Shown: positions 18,541 to 28,803, counted from the first letter of the stretch. The stretch is 64,000 bases of DNA from Cedecea colo (GCF_011808225.1 NZ_SOYS01000003.1:372001-436000), one strand, 5' to 3'. The notes: generated by a model from the letters alone, not told the origin. Made by a program: numbers and translations.

Positions 18541-19488
18541 TCACTCAGCGATGCGCTTTTCGATGGCGTCAAACAGCATACCGGTGATAGAAATCGGGAA
18601 CGCGGCTTCGATTTCGCGGATGCAGGTAGGGCTGGTGACGTTAATCTCGGTCAGGCGATCGCCGATAATATCGAGGCCTACGAAAATCAGCCCTTTGGCT
18701 TTCAGCGTTGGGCCCACGCGGCGTGCAATTTCCCAGTCGCTTTCAGTCAGCGGGCGCGGTTCGCCACGGCCACCGGCAGCCAGGTTACCACGCGTTTCGC
18801 CGCCCTGTGGAATGCGAGCCAGGCAGTACGGAACCGGCTCGCCGTCAACGATCAGCACACGCTTGTCGCCATCGACGATAGCAGGCAGATAGTTTTGCGC
18901 CATGCAGTAGCGGTTGCCGAGCAGGGTCAGGGTTTCTGCAATCACGCCGAGGTTAGGATCGCCTTCCTTAACGCGGAAAATGGATGTGCCGCCCATGCCG
19001 TCCAGCGGCTTCATAATGATATCGCCATGCTTTTGCCAGAACGCTTTAAGCTGCGCTTTGTTGCGCGTCACCAGCGTCTCCGGCGTTAAGTCCGCAAACC
19101 AGGCGGTGAACAGCTTCTCGTTACAGTCGCGCAGGCTCTGCGGTTTGTTGACGATTAGCGTGCCTAGTTCTTCGACGCGTTCAAGGATATAGGTGGCGTA
19201 GATGAATTCGGTATCAAACGGCGGATCTTTACGCATCAGCACGACGTTAAGGTCGGCCAGCGCAATATCCTGCTCGCTGCCAAAGTCATACCATTTGTCG
19301 TAGTTCTGCGCGACGGAAACCAGACGGGTACGCGCGCGCGCTTCGCCGTTAATCAGGTATAGATCCGCCATTTCCATGTAATGGATCTCATAACCGCGGC
19401 GTTGCGCTTCGAGCAGCATGGCAAAGCTTGAGTCTTTCTTGATATTGATGTGTGCGATGGGGTCCATCACGATGCCGAGCTTGATCAT
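18541..19488 (-). CDS. gshB: Glutathione synthetase
   Basis: A 315-residue ATP-grasp enzyme that joins gamma-glutamylcysteine and glycine to form glutathione. The N-terminal domain begins MIKLGIVMDPIAHINIKKDSSFAMLLEAQ. The ATP-grasp core shows IMKPLDGMGGTSIFRV and, near the end, FVGLDIIGDRLTEINVTSPT. The start has an AAGGAG site. It lies 12 bp behind rsmE, so rsmE-gshB-yqgE-yqgF is probably one operon. Confidence 0.98.
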   Translation of the reverse strand: MIKLGIVMDPIAHINIKKDSSFAMLLEAQRRGYEIHYMEMADLYLINGEARARTRLVSVAQNYDKWYDFGSEQDIALADLNVVLMRKDPPFDTEFIYATYILERVEELGTLIVNKPQSLRDCNEKLFTAWFADLTPETLVTRNKAQLKAFWQKHGDIIMKPLDGMGGTSIFRVKEGDPNLGVIAETLTLLGNRYCMAQNYLPAIVDGDKRVLIVDGEPVPYCLARIPQGGETRGNLAAGGRGEPRPLTESDWEIARRVGPTLKAKGLIFVGLDIIGDRLTEINVTSPTCIREIEAAFPISITGMLFDAIEKRIAE

Positions 19489-19500
19489 TTTTCTTCTCCT

Positions 19501-20232
19501 TTAGCCCAGATCGCCAAAACGCACCTGAAGCGCGGTGATGGCGGTGAGCGCGGTAGTCTCAGTGCGCAGAACGCGTGGTCCTAACAAGATATCAGTAAAC
19601 TGGTGACGTGCGGTCATGGCAATTTCGTCCGCCGTTAAACCACCTTCCGGACCAATCAACAAACGCACGCGTTCGACTGGCTGCGGCAAGGTATTAATGC
19701 TGGCGCTGGCACGAGGATGAAGGTTGAGCTTCAGGCTTTCATCAAGCTCCGCGCACCAGGCTTCGAGATCTATCGCCGGGCGAATTTCCGGTACCCGGTT
19801 GCGGCCACATTGTTCGCAAGCGGCAACGGCGATTTTGCGCCACTGGGCGAGCTTTTTATTCAGGCGTTCGGCGTCCAGTTTCACGCCACAGCGCTCGGAA
19901 AACAGCGGCGTAATCACGTTCACGCCCAGCTCAACGGCTTTTTGAATAGTAAATTCCATTTTTTCACCGCGTGACATTACCTGGCCAAGATGCAGGTGCA
20001 GCGGTGATTCCCGATCATCGGCGGTTGCACTAAGCACTCTGACCCGCACGCTTTTCTTATCAGCCTGCACAATTTCAGCCTCAAAGACCTGGTTGCTGCC
20101 GTCAAAAAGCTGCAGCGCCTGTCCGGCGCCCATGCGTAATACGCGGCCCACGTGGTTTGCGGCATCTTCGCTGAGCGCCACGTCCTGGCCGGGAGTAAGT
20201 AGATCAGGGTGATGAATGCGGGGTATGCGCAT
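19501..20232 (-). CDS. rsmE: 16S rRNA (uracil(1498)-N(3))-methyltransferase
   Basis: A 243-residue SPOUT-class methyltransferase that makes m3U1498 in 16S rRNA. The N-terminal PUA-like domain ([12 protein letters not shown] ... [13 protein letters not shown]) precedes the knotted SAM-binding domain: [35 protein letters not shown] and [16 protein letters not shown] form the knot. Its length equals that of E. coli RsmE (YggJ). It leads the operon rsmE-gshB-yqgE-yqgF. Confidence 0.98.
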   Translation of the reverse strand: MRIPRIHHPDLLTPGQDVALSEDAANHVGRVLRMGAGQALQLFDGSNQVFEAEIVQADKKSVRVRVLSATADDRESPLHLHLGQVMSRGEKMEFTIQKAVELGVNVITPLFSERCGVKLDAERLNKKLAQWRKIAVAACEQCGRNRVPEIRPAIDLEAWCAELDESLKLNLHPRASASINTLPQPVERVRLLIGPEGGLTADEIAMTARHQFTDILLGPRVLRTETTALTAITALQVRFGDLG

Positions 20233-20261
20233 GGAAATTTAAGTCCGATTAAGAAGGTCTG

Positions 20262-20342
20262 GCTCTTTTCCCCTTCTCGCCGGAAAGAGGGCCGGGTTGG
20301 GGGCAATATTGACACCCTCAACCTAATCCTCTCCTCAGGAAG
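20262..20342. repeat. Imperfect inverted repeat (rsmE-endA gap)
   Basis: AGAGGGCCGGGTTGGGGGC faces ACCCTCAACCTAATCCTCT across a short spacer, with CTTTTCCCC and AGGAAGGAG arms outside. Similar CCCTCTCC-type hairpins occur at 21738-21765 and around 49000-49035, so this is probably a dispersed intergenic repeat of this genome. Confidence 0.6.
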
Positions 20343-20386
20343 GAGTAAAAGCACGACACAGAATTAACAATTGCCGCTAGTGTAGG

Positions 20387-21094
20387 TTAGCTGTTTTGTG
20401 CCTGGCAAGCCCGCAGCACATAAGGGTTATGATTGCCCTGAACTTTAGCGATACGTTCGTCTCGCTCGCACTCCCAGGCGCTTACCGGGTATAGCTTGTT
20501 CCAGGCTTCGAAAAGCTGTGTTTGCTGGCGGGATAGCTTCAGTTGATACCGATCGCGCATATAGAAGTAAGTGCGCGCGATGGCGCCGCGTGCGCGGGCA
20601 GGCGGCTCCGCAATCTTATCTTTAAAGTCGACCTTCATTGCGCACTGGCCGTACTGACCTTCGCCACCGTTCCACTGGCTATACATAAAGTTATTGCGGT
20701 CGGCATTCACTTCTCCGACCGCGGGCTGCAGGTTGTGCATATCGCTCTCTATTTTGCGATAGAGAGGATCTTTGCCGCAGTTTTTTCTTCCACCATTCTG
20801 CCAGCACTGACGCTGGTGGCCGAACTGCCAGGCCGGAACCACGTGTTCCCATTCGATGCGTGTGGCGCGGTTTTCGTTTTTACGTACCTTATAGCCGCAC
20901 GATTTGAGATCGGGAATGCCTTTCTTTCCGTGCCAGTTAATTTTGCACCCGCAGTAAAAATCGCCCGGTGCGTCGGCATTCACTTTGACGCCAGCGGTTT
21001 TGGCCTGCGAGAAACTGTTAATACCGGTGCTGAAGGCGGAAAAAGAGGAAAGGGCTGCAACAGCTGCAACAGCCCAAAAATATTTGCGAGACAT
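20387..21094 (-). CDS. endA: DNA-specific endonuclease I
   Basis: A 235-residue periplasmic nuclease that cuts double-stranded DNA. A signal peptide covers about residues 1-22 ([22 protein letters not shown]). The His-metal finger core is [14 protein letters not shown], followed by [28 protein letters not shown]. Several Cys residues ([27 protein letters not shown]) probably form disulfides. It is collinear with E. coli EndA. It shares orientation with sprT, 91 bp upstream. Confidence 0.98.
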   Translation of the reverse strand: MSRKYFWAVAAVAALSSFSAFSTGINSFSQAKTAGVKVNADAPGDFYCGCKINWHGKKGIPDLKSCGYKVRKNENRATRIEWEHVVPAWQFGHQRQCWQNGGRKNCGKDPLYRKIESDMHNLQPAVGEVNADRNNFMYSQWNGGEGQYGQCAMKVDFKDKIAEPPARARGAIARTYFYMRDRYQLKLSRQQTQLFEAWNKLYPVSAWECERDERIAKVQGNHNPYVLRACQAQNS

Positions 21095-21185
21095 TTCCAG
21101 AATCCTTACTAAAACCTGCCCGCACCCTACCTGAGGATTTATCCGGTTTCAATCAGCAGGATTGGGAAACTTTCCGCTTAATTTT

Positions 21186-21701
21186 TTAATTACGGGGAGG
21201 CGTAAGCTCTGGTTTTAACAGGTCGCCGCACTGCACGCAGCGGTATTCAGATTCGCCGCGCAGCACTTTATTGTGGCGGCGCACGGTAAGCTGATGCAGC
21301 TGGCAGCGGCAGCGATAGGGGAAGGTATTCTTGCGAACGGACTGCACTTCAAACTGGTGCGTTCGGCGCGCGGGAACGCCGAGCACGGTTTCCATCATCC
21401 ATTTCCATTCTTTGCCGTGGGGAGCCACGCGGCCAAAATGTTTCCAGACCAGAAGATGGGCCAGCTCGTGCGGCACTACCTCGTCGATAAAAGCCTGCTG
21501 ATTTTCCATCAGCAATACGGGATTCAAACGGATTTCATAGCTTTCCATCCACGCGGTGCCCGCGGCGGTGCCTCGTTGCTGATACACCAGTTTCGGTTCC
21601 GGGTAGGCATGGCCTAAGTGCAGATTTGCCTGCTGTAGTTTTTCCCGCAGGCAACGCATAACGGCCTGCTGGACAGCAATAGGGAGTCGTGGGGATTTCA
21701 T
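21186..21701 (-). CDS. sprT: SprT-like zinc metalloprotease-family protein
   Basis: A 171-residue cytosolic protein of the SprT family (related to the eukaryotic DNA-protein crosslink protease SPRTN). The zinc-protease motif [11 protein letters not shown] is intact near residue 78. A C-terminal zinc ribbon is formed by YRCRCQ and YRCVQCGD. It is close to E. coli SprT with a slightly longer tail ([10 protein letters not shown]). It lies between galP and endA, as in E. coli. The biological substrate in enterobacteria is not established. Confidence 0.97.
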   Translation of the reverse strand: MKSPRLPIAVQQAVMRCLREKLQQANLHLGHAYPEPKLVYQQRGTAAGTAWMESYEIRLNPVLLMENQQAFIDEVVPHELAHLLVWKHFGRVAPHGKEWKWMMETVLGVPARRTHQFEVQSVRKNTFPYRCRCQLHQLTVRRHNKVLRGESEYRCVQCGDLLKPELTPPRN

Positions 21702-21771
21702 AACGGCAGAGAATAAAATGGGGCGGGGCGAGGCGCAAGCCCCTCTCCTTACGGAGAAGGGCTATTTTCGC

Positions 21772-23166
21772 TTAGTCGTGAGCGCCAATCTCACGTAACG
21801 GACGGCCTTTCATCAGGTTACGTTCGATATGTTCCAGCGATACGTGTTTGGTTTCCGGAACCAGCCACAGCGTCAGAACGATAAAGAAGATATTCAGACC
21901 GGCATAGACCCAGAAGGTGTTCGCGTTGCCCAGCGTGTTGAGCATGGTCAGGAAGGTTGCTCCGACGATCATGTTGGCTATCCAGTTAGTGGCGGTGGAG
22001 CAGGTGATACCAAAATCACGGCCTTTCAGCGGCTGGATTTCAGAACACAGCACCCAAATCAGCGGCCCGGCGCTCATTGCAAAACCAATAATAAACATCA
22101 ACAGCATAGCCACGGCGAAGTACTGCGCGCCCTGGGAATGGATGCCGACATGCAGCATGGTGCCCAGCACGCCCATACCCGTTGCCATAACCAGGAAGCC
22201 CAGCACCAGCGTTGGTTTGCGTCCCCAGCGATCCACGAGGCCGATGGCGATAAAGGTCGCCAGCACGTTAATCAGGCCGACGATAACCGTACCCCACATT
22301 TGCTGCGTGGTATTGGTGAAGCCAGCGATTTCGAAGATTTTTGGCGCGTAATACATAATGACGTTCATACCGGTGAACTGCTGCATGACCTGAAGCAGAA
22401 CGCCAAGGAATACCGCACGACGGAAGTTGCTGTTGTCTTTGAACAGCGACCAGCCGCTTTGTTTTACCTGCAGGCTTTCACGAATTTCTTCGAGTTCACG
22501 TTTTGCTTCGGCGCTGGTATCACGCAGGCGTAACAGCACGCGTTCGGCGTCGTGGAAGCGGCGTTTAGCGGCGAACCAGCGCGGGCTGTCCGGCAGGAAG
22601 AACACGCCAACCAGCAGCAACAGGGCCGGGAGGGTGATGATGCCGAGCATCCAGCGCCACGAACCTGAGTAGCTAAAGGCGGTATCGGAAAGATACGCAC
22701 CCAGAATACCGATGGTGATCATCAACTGATACATCGAAATCATACTGCCGCGAATTTTTTCCGGGGCAATCTCAGACAGGTAAAGCGGAGCGGTATAAGA
22801 CGCCACGCCTACGGCCAGACCCAGCAGCACGCGGGAGATAATTAACACTTCCACGTTCGGCGCAAAAGCGGAACACAGCGAACCGGCCACAAACAGCACG
22901 GCGCCGATCATCAGGCTGTATTTACGCCCAAGACGGAAGGAAAGCCAGCCGCTGCCGACGGCGCCTACTGCGGCACCAAACATCATGGAGCTAACAACCC
23001 ATTCTTGCGTGTGTGAGCTTATCTGGAAATCGTTAGCAATAAACGGCAAGGCACCTGCGATAACGCCGATATCCAGGCCAAACAGTAAACCTGCCAGCGC
23101 CGCAAGAAAGCAGACGAAAAACGTCATGCTCTTATTAGAGCGCCCGTGTTTTTTAGTGTCAGGCAT
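21772..23166 (-). CDS. galP: Galactose:proton symporter
   Basis: A 464-residue, 12-segment MFS sugar transporter of the inner membrane that imports galactose (and glucose) with H+. Sugar-porter signatures are visible: [15 protein letters not shown] in segment 1, [10 protein letters not shown] and [21 protein letters not shown] in the first half, [14 protein letters not shown] before the central loop, [14 protein letters not shown] in segment 7, and [14 protein letters not shown] at the end. The start at 23166 ([10 protein letters not shown]) matches E. coli; the frame extends 20 codons further upstream without support. A perfect GalR/GalS operator and a CRP site lie about 70 bp upstream. Confidence 0.98.
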   Translation of the reverse strand: MPDTKKHGRSNKSMTFFVCFLAALAGLLFGLDIGVIAGALPFIANDFQISSHTQEWVVSSMMFGAAVGAVGSGWLSFRLGRKYSLMIGAVLFVAGSLCSAFAPNVEVLIISRVLLGLAVGVASYTAPLYLSEIAPEKIRGSMISMYQLMITIGILGAYLSDTAFSYSGSWRWMLGIITLPALLLLVGVFFLPDSPRWFAAKRRFHDAERVLLRLRDTSAEAKRELEEIRESLQVKQSGWSLFKDNSNFRRAVFLGVLLQVMQQFTGMNVIMYYAPKIFEIAGFTNTTQQMWGTVIVGLINVLATFIAIGLVDRWGRKPTLVLGFLVMATGMGVLGTMLHVGIHSQGAQYFAVAMLLMFIIGFAMSAGPLIWVLCSEIQPLKGRDFGITCSTATNWIANMIVGATFLTMLNTLGNANTFWVYAGLNIFFIVLTLWLVPETKHVSLEHIERNLMKGRPLREIGAHD

Positions 23167-23231
23167 AAAGCCCTCCGGTTGAATTATCAATTTTTTCGTG
23201 GTTAAGGGTAGGCGAGTGTCGCGCAAAATAG

Positions 23232-23247
23232 TGTGATGCTAATCACG
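23232..23247. promoter_or_regulatory. Candidate CRP site upstream of galP
   Basis: TGTGATGCTAATCACG fits the CRP consensus TGTGA-N6-TCACA in nine of ten defined bases, immediately beside the GalR operator. Confidence 0.7.
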
Positions 23248-23250
23248 CTA

Positions 23251-23266
23251 GTGTAATCGGTTACAC
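23251..23266. promoter_or_regulatory. GalR/GalS operator upstream of galP
   Basis: GTGTAATCGGTTACAC matches the gal operator consensus GTGNAANCGNTTNCAC at every defined base and sits in a longer palindrome (23247-23270). galP is GalR/GalS-repressed in E. coli. Confidence 0.9.
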
Positions 23267-23270
23267 TAGC

Positions 23271-23515
23271 GTCAAGAACCGTATGTATTATTTAGCTAGT
23301 TAAAACATAGCATTAAGGAGGCTGTCGGCAAGCTGTTTGCTGCCTTTTCAGACTAAACCGAAACGAGTTGTAACAAATGCAGCAGCCGATAAAATTAGAG
23401 GGAGTAATCCGATTGAAAAGCTTAGCTATCGCGATGTAATCGCTTTCATTGAGTCTGTTTTGTCCGTTGGAAAGAAAGTATAGACGAGGCAGGTAAAAAC
23501 GGGCTTTTCGGCAGG
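23271..23515. other. Gap between galP operator and metK terminator
   Basis: I see no gene here. A few short open frames exist but none has both a ribosome site and a recognisable product. No repeat of the other families listed was found in it. Confidence 0.4.
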
Positions 23516-23548
23516 TGCAAAAACAAAAGGCCAGCGGAGCTGGCCTTT
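23516..23548 (-). terminator. Terminator of metK
   Basis: On the minus strand a GGCCAGC / GCTGGCC stem with a TCC loop is followed by TTTTGTTTTTG, shortly after the metK stop. Confidence 0.9.
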
Positions 23549-23569
23549 GAGAGGAAAAACCGTGGCGGA

Positions 23570-24724
23570 TTATTTCAGGCCAGCGGCTTCACGCAGTAGG
23601 GCGGCTTTGTCGGTTTTTTCCCACGGGAAATGTTCACGACCAAAGTGACCGTATGCAGCGGTTTCTTTGTAGATTGGGTGCAGCAGATCCAGCATCTGGA
23701 TCAGACCGTATGGACGCAGGTCGAAGAACTCGCGCACCAGCAGGGTCAATTGCTCGGTGGAGATTTTCTCGGTGCCGAAGGTTTCAACCATGATGGAAGT
23801 CGGTTCAGCAACGCCGATGGCGTAAGAAACCTGAATCTCACAACGGTCTGCAAGACCCGCGGCCACGATGTTTTTTGCCACGTAACGCGCGGCGTACGCA
23901 GCAGAACGGTCCACTTTAGAAGGATCTTTACCGGAGAACGCGCCGCCACCGTGACGAGCCATGCCGCCGTAGGTATCAACGATAATTTTACGGCCGGTCA
24001 GGCCGCAGTCACCCATTGGGCCGCCGATAACAAAACGACCGGTTGGGTTGATATGATATTTGGTGGATGCATTAAGCCATTCCGCAGGCAGTACCGGCTT
24101 GATAATCTCTTCCATCACCGCTTCTTGCAGGGTTTTCAGCTCAATATCTTCGGAATGCTGGGTGGAGAGCACGACCGCATCGATACCGACAATTTTGCCG
24201 TCGTCATACTGGAAGGTTATCTGGCTTTTCGCGTCCGGACGCAGCCATGGCAGCATGCCGTTTTTACGTACTTCAGCCTGGCGCTGAACCAGACGGTGTG
24301 CGTAAGTGATAGGCGCTGGCATCAACACGTCGGTTTCGTTGGTTGCATAGCCAAACATCAGGCCCTGGTCGCCCGCGCCCTGTTCCAGCGGATCGGTACG
24401 GTCAACGCCCTGGTTGATATCCGGAGACTGTTTGCCGATGGCGCTCAGCACGGCACAGGAATTGGCATCAAAGCCCATATCAGAATGCACGTAGCCGATT
24501 TCACGAACCGTTTTACGGGTGATCTCTTCGATATCAACCCATGCACTGGTAGTAATTTCGCCGCCAACCAGCACCATGCCGGTCTTCACGTACGTCTCAC
24601 AGGCTACGCGCGCTTTCGGATCCTGTTCCAGGATCGCATCAAGTACCGCGTCGGAGATTTGGTCAGCGATTTTGTCGGGATGCCCTTCTGATACAGACTC
24701 GGACGTAAAAAGGTGTTTAGCCAT
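23570..24724 (-). CDS. metK: S-adenosylmethionine synthetase
   Basis: A 384-residue homotetrameric cytosolic enzyme that makes S-adenosylmethionine from methionine and ATP. The three repeated alpha-beta domains carry the signatures [19 protein letters not shown] (ATP/Mg site), [12 protein letters not shown] (methionine-binding hexapeptide region), and [22 protein letters not shown] (P-loop-like). Its length equals that of E. coli MetK. It stands alone with its own terminator. MetJ regulation is likely; tandem met-box-like octamers are present 130-155 bp upstream. SAM feeds the spermidine branch of the polyamine pathway. Confidence 0.98.
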   Translation of the reverse strand: MAKHLFTSESVSEGHPDKIADQISDAVLDAILEQDPKARVACETYVKTGMVLVGGEITTSAWVDIEEITRKTVREIGYVHSDMGFDANSCAVLSAIGKQSPDINQGVDRTDPLEQGAGDQGLMFGYATNETDVLMPAPITYAHRLVQRQAEVRKNGMLPWLRPDAKSQITFQYDDGKIVGIDAVVLSTQHSEDIELKTLQEAVMEEIIKPVLPAEWLNASTKYHINPTGRFVIGGPMGDCGLTGRKIIVDTYGGMARHGGGAFSGKDPSKVDRSAAYAARYVAKNIVAAGLADRCEIQVSYAIGVAEPTSIMVETFGTEKISTEQLTLLVREFFDLRPYGLIQMLDLLHPIYKETAAYGHFGREHFPWEKTDKAALLREAAGLK

Positions 24725-24855
24725 GTTTTCTTCACCCTAAAATAATTCGTATAGTACAGACTGCTGCTGAATGGCGCCCGCATCAGTGCGATATGCTGAT
24801 GTTAGGGAGGATTGCCGCAGATTGAACGACAGGCAGTCTAACAGTTAATCAGTAT

Positions 24856-24879
24856 AGATGGATTAACATCTGGACGGCC
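24856..24879. promoter_or_regulatory. Possible MetJ operator (tandem met boxes)
   Basis: Three contiguous octamers, AGATGGAT, TAACATCT and GGACGGCC, each agree with the met box AGACGTCT at about five of eight positions. MetJ binds tandem imperfect boxes, and metK is a known member of its regulon. Confidence 0.4.
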
Positions 24880-25084
24880 ATTTTAGGTTAACCCTTAATC
24901 ATATTGCCAGTGATTTTTCTCACTCAGCACACTTATGGATAAAACGGCCCGGCAATTTTTCCTGACGGCGCCGGCAAAGCATAGATTTATCTTTTGCTTT
25001 TTCCACCCGTTGTGGGTATAAAGCGGCGCGCGCGGCTCATTCATAAGCACACATGTTTTGTGTTGCCCACTTCCAGCCGGGTTG

Positions 25085-25257
25085 AGCAATTTTCTTAGCT
25101 GAGATTGCTGATAAACAAGGGAAAAGCGTGGTTTTTCCTTGTTTATGGTTATCAGGCGAAAATCAATAAATTGATTTTCCTGTTAATTTTTGGGGTGACA
25201 TCTTTCAGGGCCTTACCCAGATGAGAGTTGTCATCAGTCTGAGCAATTTTCTTAGCT
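25085..25257. mobile_element. Short inverted-repeat element, copy C (MITE-like)
   Basis: The core is about 25101-25241, in the opposite orientation to copy B. It is flanked by an exact direct repeat (TGAGCAATTTTCTTAGCT at 25083-25100 and 25240-25257). Read on the minus strand it begins CAGACTGATGACAACTCTCA and ends TATCAGCAATCT, with two hairpins in the right half: GGAAAATCAAT/ATTGATTTTC, and a long stem around CCACGC. It aligns with copy B over the whole right half. Confidence 0.75.
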
Positions 25258-25544
25258 TTGGCTTGTCGCATACCCAAACCGTATGCGTGGAGGTGATACG
25301 ATTGATGAACCGCTGTAATTCGCAGAATCTGACGCACAACCCTTGTGTGCAACTGCCCCTCGCAAACTGCATTTCTTTGCTCCATCCCAGCCGATGTTAT
25401 ACCAGACCCGGTGCTTCTCAGGACGCCAGGGCAGGTAACGCACGCCTGTAATTTCAGTACCTGGGCGCTCTTGTCTTTGATAAGGGTTTTCTCTTGGTTT
25501 CGCCGACCCGTGCCACGGAGTTCGGTTACGTGTTTTACAATGAT

Positions 25545-25691
25545 ATGAAAAAGAAACCGGTCGCACAGTTTTTCTGTCAGCGTCTTATGCTGCCGTTACG
25601 CGCTGTTAATGGGTTGTTATTGCAGGATACCCCTGCGATAGTAGTTAACTGTTTTGCACATTCGTTTAAATTTGAGGTTCGCCATGTCTGA
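25545..25691 (+). CDS. yqgB: YqgB family small acid-stress-linked protein
   Basis: A 48-residue protein beginning MKKKPVAQ and containing AIVVNCF, both shared with E. coli YqgB, the small gene directly upstream of speA. The middle differs from E. coli. The upstream frame extends 17 codons more, but the MKKKPVAQ start is the conserved one. The stop overlaps the speA start by 8 nt, so yqgB translation may be coupled to speA. In E. coli yqgB is reported to respond to PhoPQ and acid; I cannot see that here. Confidence 0.8.
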   Translation: MKKKPVAQFFCQRLMLPLRAVNGLLLQDTPAIVVNCFAHSFKFEVRHV

Positions 25692-27660
25692 CAAAATCTC
25701 TTCTGTTTTGGGTTCGTCAGTGGGCGAGCAGAATGTACACCGCTCCATGCAGGAGGTTGCCATGAGTTCCCAGGAAGCCAGCAAGATGCTGCGTACTTAC
25801 AATATTGCCTGGTGGGGCAATAACTATTACGACGTCAACGAACTGGGTCATATTACCGTATGCCCGGACCCGGATGTCCCTGAGGCACGAGTCGATCTGG
25901 CTGAGCTGGTCAAGGCCCGTGAAGCGCAAGGGCAGCGCCTGCCTGCACTGTTCTGTTTCCCGCAGATCCTACAGCATCGCCTGCGCTCTATTAATGCGGC
26001 GTTCAAACGTGCGCGCGAATCTTACGGCTATAACGGCAACTATTTTCTCGTTTACCCAATCAAGGTAAACCAGCACCGTCGCGTTATTGAATCATTGATA
26101 CATTCCGGCGAGCCGCTGGGTCTGGAAGCGGGCTCTAAAGCCGAGCTGATGGCGGTTCTGGCGCACGCCGGTATGACGCGTTCGGTGATTGTCTGCAACG
26201 GCTATAAAGACCGCGAATATATTCGCCTGGCGCTGATCGGCGAGAAAATGGGCCACAAGGTTTATCTGGTTATCGAGAAGATGTCAGAGATCCGTATCGT
26301 GCTGGAAGAAGCCGAACGTCTGAACGTGGTGCCGCGCCTTGGCGTGCGTGCGCGTCTGGCATCGCAAGGCTCCGGCAAATGGCAGTCTTCCGGCGGTGAA
26401 AAATCCAAATTTGGTCTGGCGGCGACGCAGGTTCTGCAACTGGTTGAAATGTTGCGTGAAGCCGGTCGTATCGACAGCCTGCAGCTGTTGCACTTCCACC
26501 TCGGTTCGCAGATGGCGAACATTCGCGATATCGCTACCGGCGTGCGTGAATCTGCGCGCTTCTACGTTGAGCTGCATAAGATGGGCGTGAACATCGAGTG
26601 CTTCGACGTGGGCGGCGGTCTGGGCGTGGACTACGAAGGGACGCGTTCGCAGTCGGATTGTTCGGTTAACTACGGCCTGAACGAATATGCCAATAACATT
26701 ATCTGGGCGATTGGCGACGCGTGCGAAGAACACGGCCTGCCACATCCTACGGTAATTACCGAATCCGGCCGTGCGGTTACCGCGCACCATACCGTGCTGG
26801 TGTCGAACATTATCGGCGTCGAGCGTAACGAATACACTACGCCAACCGCGCCTGCGGCAGACGCCCCGCGCGCGCTGCAAAGCATGTGGGAAACCTGGGG
26901 CGAAATGCACGAGCCGAACAACCGCCGCTCGCTGCGTGAATGGCTGCACGACAGCCAGATGGATCTGCACGATATCCACACCGGTTACGCGGCGGGAAGC
27001 TATTCTTTGCAGGAGCGTGCCTGGGCGGAGCAGCTTTATCTGAGCATGTGCCATGAAATCCAGCGCCTGCTGGATCCGAGCAACCGCGCGCACCGCCCGA
27101 TCATCGACGAACTGCAGGAGCGTATGGCGGACAAGATTTACGTCAACTTCTCGCTGTTCCAGTCCATGCCGGACGCCTGGGGTATCGATCAACTGTTCCC
27201 GGTGCTGCCGCTTGAAGGCCTAAACCAGGCGCCTGAACGTCGCGCTGTGCTGCTGGACATTACCTGTGACTCTGATGGCGCTATCGATCATTACATCGAT
27301 GGCGACGGTATAGCCACCACCATGCCGATGCCGGAATACGACCCGGAGAGTCCGCCGCCGCTGGGCTTCTTTATGGTTGGCGCATATCAGGAGATCCTGG
27401 GCAATATGCATAACCTCTTCGGTGATACTGAAGCGGTGGACGTATTCGTGTTCCCTGACGGCAACGTGGAAGTCGAGCTTTCTGATGAAGGGGATACCGT
27501 GGCGGACATGCTGCAATACGTGCAGCTTGACCCGAATACCCTGCTGACCCACTTCCGCGATCAGGTGAAACAGACCGATCTGGATGCCGCTTTGCAGCAG
27601 CAGTTCCTGGAAGAGTTCGAGGCGGGCCTGTACGGGTACACTTACCTGGAAGACGAGTAA
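25684..27660 (+). CDS. speA: Biosynthetic arginine decarboxylase
   Basis: A 658-residue PLP enzyme that decarboxylates arginine to agmatine, the first step of the agmatine route to putrescine. The start at 25684 gives the same length as E. coli SpeA. The alanine-racemase-like barrel comes first; the PLP lysine lies in [17 protein letters not shown] (around residue 127), and [13 protein letters not shown] and [15 protein letters not shown] bind the cofactor. The C-terminal beta domain has [16 protein letters not shown], typical of this family. E. coli SpeA is partly periplasmic after cleavage; no clear signal peptide is visible. speB follows after a terminator-like hairpin. Confidence 0.98.
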   Translation: MSDKISSVLGSSVGEQNVHRSMQEVAMSSQEASKMLRTYNIAWWGNNYYDVNELGHITVCPDPDVPEARVDLAELVKAREAQGQRLPALFCFPQILQHRLRSINAAFKRARESYGYNGNYFLVYPIKVNQHRRVIESLIHSGEPLGLEAGSKAELMAVLAHAGMTRSVIVCNGYKDREYIRLALIGEKMGHKVYLVIEKMSEIRIVLEEAERLNVVPRLGVRARLASQGSGKWQSSGGEKSKFGLAATQVLQLVEMLREAGRIDSLQLLHFHLGSQMANIRDIATGVRESARFYVELHKMGVNIECFDVGGGLGVDYEGTRSQSDCSVNYGLNEYANNIIWAIGDACEEHGLPHPTVITESGRAVTAHHTVLVSNIIGVERNEYTTPTAPAADAPRALQSMWETWGEMHEPNNRRSLREWLHDSQMDLHDIHTGYAAGSYSLQERAWAEQLYLSMCHEIQRLLDPSNRAHRPIIDELQERMADKIYVNFSLFQSMPDAWGIDQLFPVLPLEGLNQAPERRAVLLDITCDSDGAIDHYIDGDGIATTMPMPEYDPESPPPLGFFMVGAYQEILGNMHNLFGDTEAVDVFVFPDGNVEVELSDEGDTVADMLQYVQLDPNTLLTHFRDQVKQTDLDAALQQQFLEEFEAGLYGYTYLEDE

Positions 27661-27687
27661 TCCCGAAGTCTGTTCTATACTGTGCGT

Positions 27688-27810
27688 ATGAATTACGCAC
27701 TATTGAACCCGGATGAAATTACGGCGATAATCCGCGCCAACAAGCAGTTTCGAAACGTATCCAGTCCCTTCCTCGTCGGGTTTAACGACGCGGAGGGGAC
27801 TTTTTTTTGA
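27688..27810 (+). CDS. Possible 40-residue peptide in the speA-speB gap
   Basis: ATG at 27688 opens a 40-codon frame (MNYALLNPDEITAIIRANK ...) whose last codons and TGA lie in the T-tract of a strong terminator-like hairpin. A -10-like TATACT at 27676-27681 would place a transcript start close to the ATG, and there is no Shine-Dalgarno, so translation would be leaderless or weak. I do not recognise the product. It may be a leader peptide affecting readthrough into speB, or simply a chance frame. Confidence 0.35.
   Translation: MNYALLNPDEITAIIRANKQFRNVSSPFLVGFNDAEGTFF
27763..27808 (+). terminator. Terminator or attenuator between speA and speB
   Basis: A long imperfect stem (AGTCCCTTCCTCGTCG against CGACGCGGAGGGGACT, small loop) is followed by eight T residues. 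It ends about 30 bp before speB. Confidence 0.9.
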
Positions 27811-27839
27811 CATAAATTCACTCACCGAGAGGTCAGACA

Positions 27840-28760
27840 ATGAACACCCTGGGCCATCAATACGATAATTCCCTTGTCTCTAACGCCTTTGGTTTTTTAC
27901 GTTTCCCGTTAAACTTCCAGCCGTACGACAGCGATGCCGACTGGGTGATCACCGGCGTTCCTTTTGATGCGGCTACCTCTGGTCGCGCGGGTGGTCGTCA
28001 TGGCCCTGCGGCTATCCGTCAGGTTTCCACAAACCTTGCCTGGGAAGGCAACCGCTTCCCATGGAATTTCGATATGCGCGAGCGCCTGAACGTCGTGGAC
28101 TGTGGCGATCTGGTGTATGCCTTTGGCGATTCGCGTGATATGAGCGAGCGCCTACAGGCTCATGCTGAGAAACTGCTGGCCGCAGGCAAGCGTATGCTCT
28201 CTTTCGGCGGCGATCACTTTGTGACTCTGCCGCTGCTGCGCGCGCACGCTAAGCACTTCGGCAAAATGGCGCTGGTGCATTTCGATGCGCATACCGACAC
28301 CTACTCTAACGGCTGCGAGTTCGACCACGGCACCATGTTCTATACTGCACCGCTTGAGGGCCTGATCGATCCTAACCATTCGGTGCAGATTGGTATTCGC
28401 ACCGAGTTTGACAAAGATAACGGTTTTACCGTGCTGGATGCGGGCCAGGTTAACGACCGTACCGTTGATGACGTGCTGGCGCAGGTTAAGCAGATTGTTG
28501 GCGATATGCCGGTTTATCTGACCTTCGATATCGACTGTCTGGATCCTGCTTTTGCACCGGGCACCGGCACACCGGTTATCGGCGGCCTGACTTCTGATCG
28601 CGCCCTGAAGCTGGTACGCGGCCTGAAGGATCTGAACATCGTTGGGATGGACCTGGTTGAAGTCGCTCCGGCCTACGACCAGTCTGAAATCACCGCGCTT
28701 GCCGGCGCTACGCTTGCGCTGGAAATGCTCTACATCCAGGCGGCGAAAAAAGGCGAGTAA
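27840..28760 (+). CDS. speB: Agmatinase
   Basis: A 306-residue Mn-dependent ureohydrolase that splits agmatine into putrescine and urea. Metal-binding motifs are intact: [21 protein letters not shown], and [22 protein letters not shown]. Its length equals that of E. coli SpeB. The start has a GAGAGG site. It lies 180 bp behind speA but across a strong hairpin, so it probably also has its own promoter (a TATACT box at 27676-27681). It is convergent with the porin gene. Confidence 0.98.
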   Translation: MNTLGHQYDNSLVSNAFGFLRFPLNFQPYDSDADWVITGVPFDAATSGRAGGRHGPAAIRQVSTNLAWEGNRFPWNFDMRERLNVVDCGDLVYAFGDSRDMSERLQAHAEKLLAAGKRMLSFGGDHFVTLPLLRAHAKHFGKMALVHFDAHTDTYSNGCEFDHGTMFYTAPLEGLIDPNHSVQIGIRTEFDKDNGFTVLDAGQVNDRTVDDVLAQVKQIVGDMPVYLTFDIDCLDPAFAPGTGTPVIGGLTSDRALKLVRGLKDLNIVGMDLVEVAPAYDQSEITALAGATLALEMLYIQAAKKGE

Positions 28761-28776
28761 GCCTTATATGTCCACT

Positions 28777-28803
28777 GCTGCTGCGCGATGCATGCGCAGC
28801 AGC
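28777..28803. terminator. Hairpin after speB
   Basis: A perfect 10-bp stem, GCTGCTGCGC / GCGCAGCAGC, with a seven-base loop. The following ATTATTTCT is only weakly T-rich. It lies between the convergent speB and porin genes. Confidence 0.6.

Larger units (their letters stand above)
24725..25544. other. Long metK-yqgB intergenic region
   Basis: 820 bases. It contains the metK promoter side (24725-24880), the MITE-like copy C (25085-25257), and the leader of yqgB-speA. Several overlapping open frames occur on both strands at 25150-25566 (60-104 codons). E. coli carries annotated small genes of unknown function in the equivalent gap, but I cannot match these frames to them with confidence, so I do not call a gene. 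Confidence 0.4.

Noticed and set aside
23267..23515. Possible small RNA or gene in the galP-metK gap.
   Set aside because: No promoter and terminator pair, and no recognisable RNA found; the only terminator belongs to metK.
25221..25566. Overlapping open frames of 67-104 codons on both strands upstream of yqgB.
   Set aside because: They overlap each other and part of the repeat element; I cannot match any to the small E. coli genes annotated near here.
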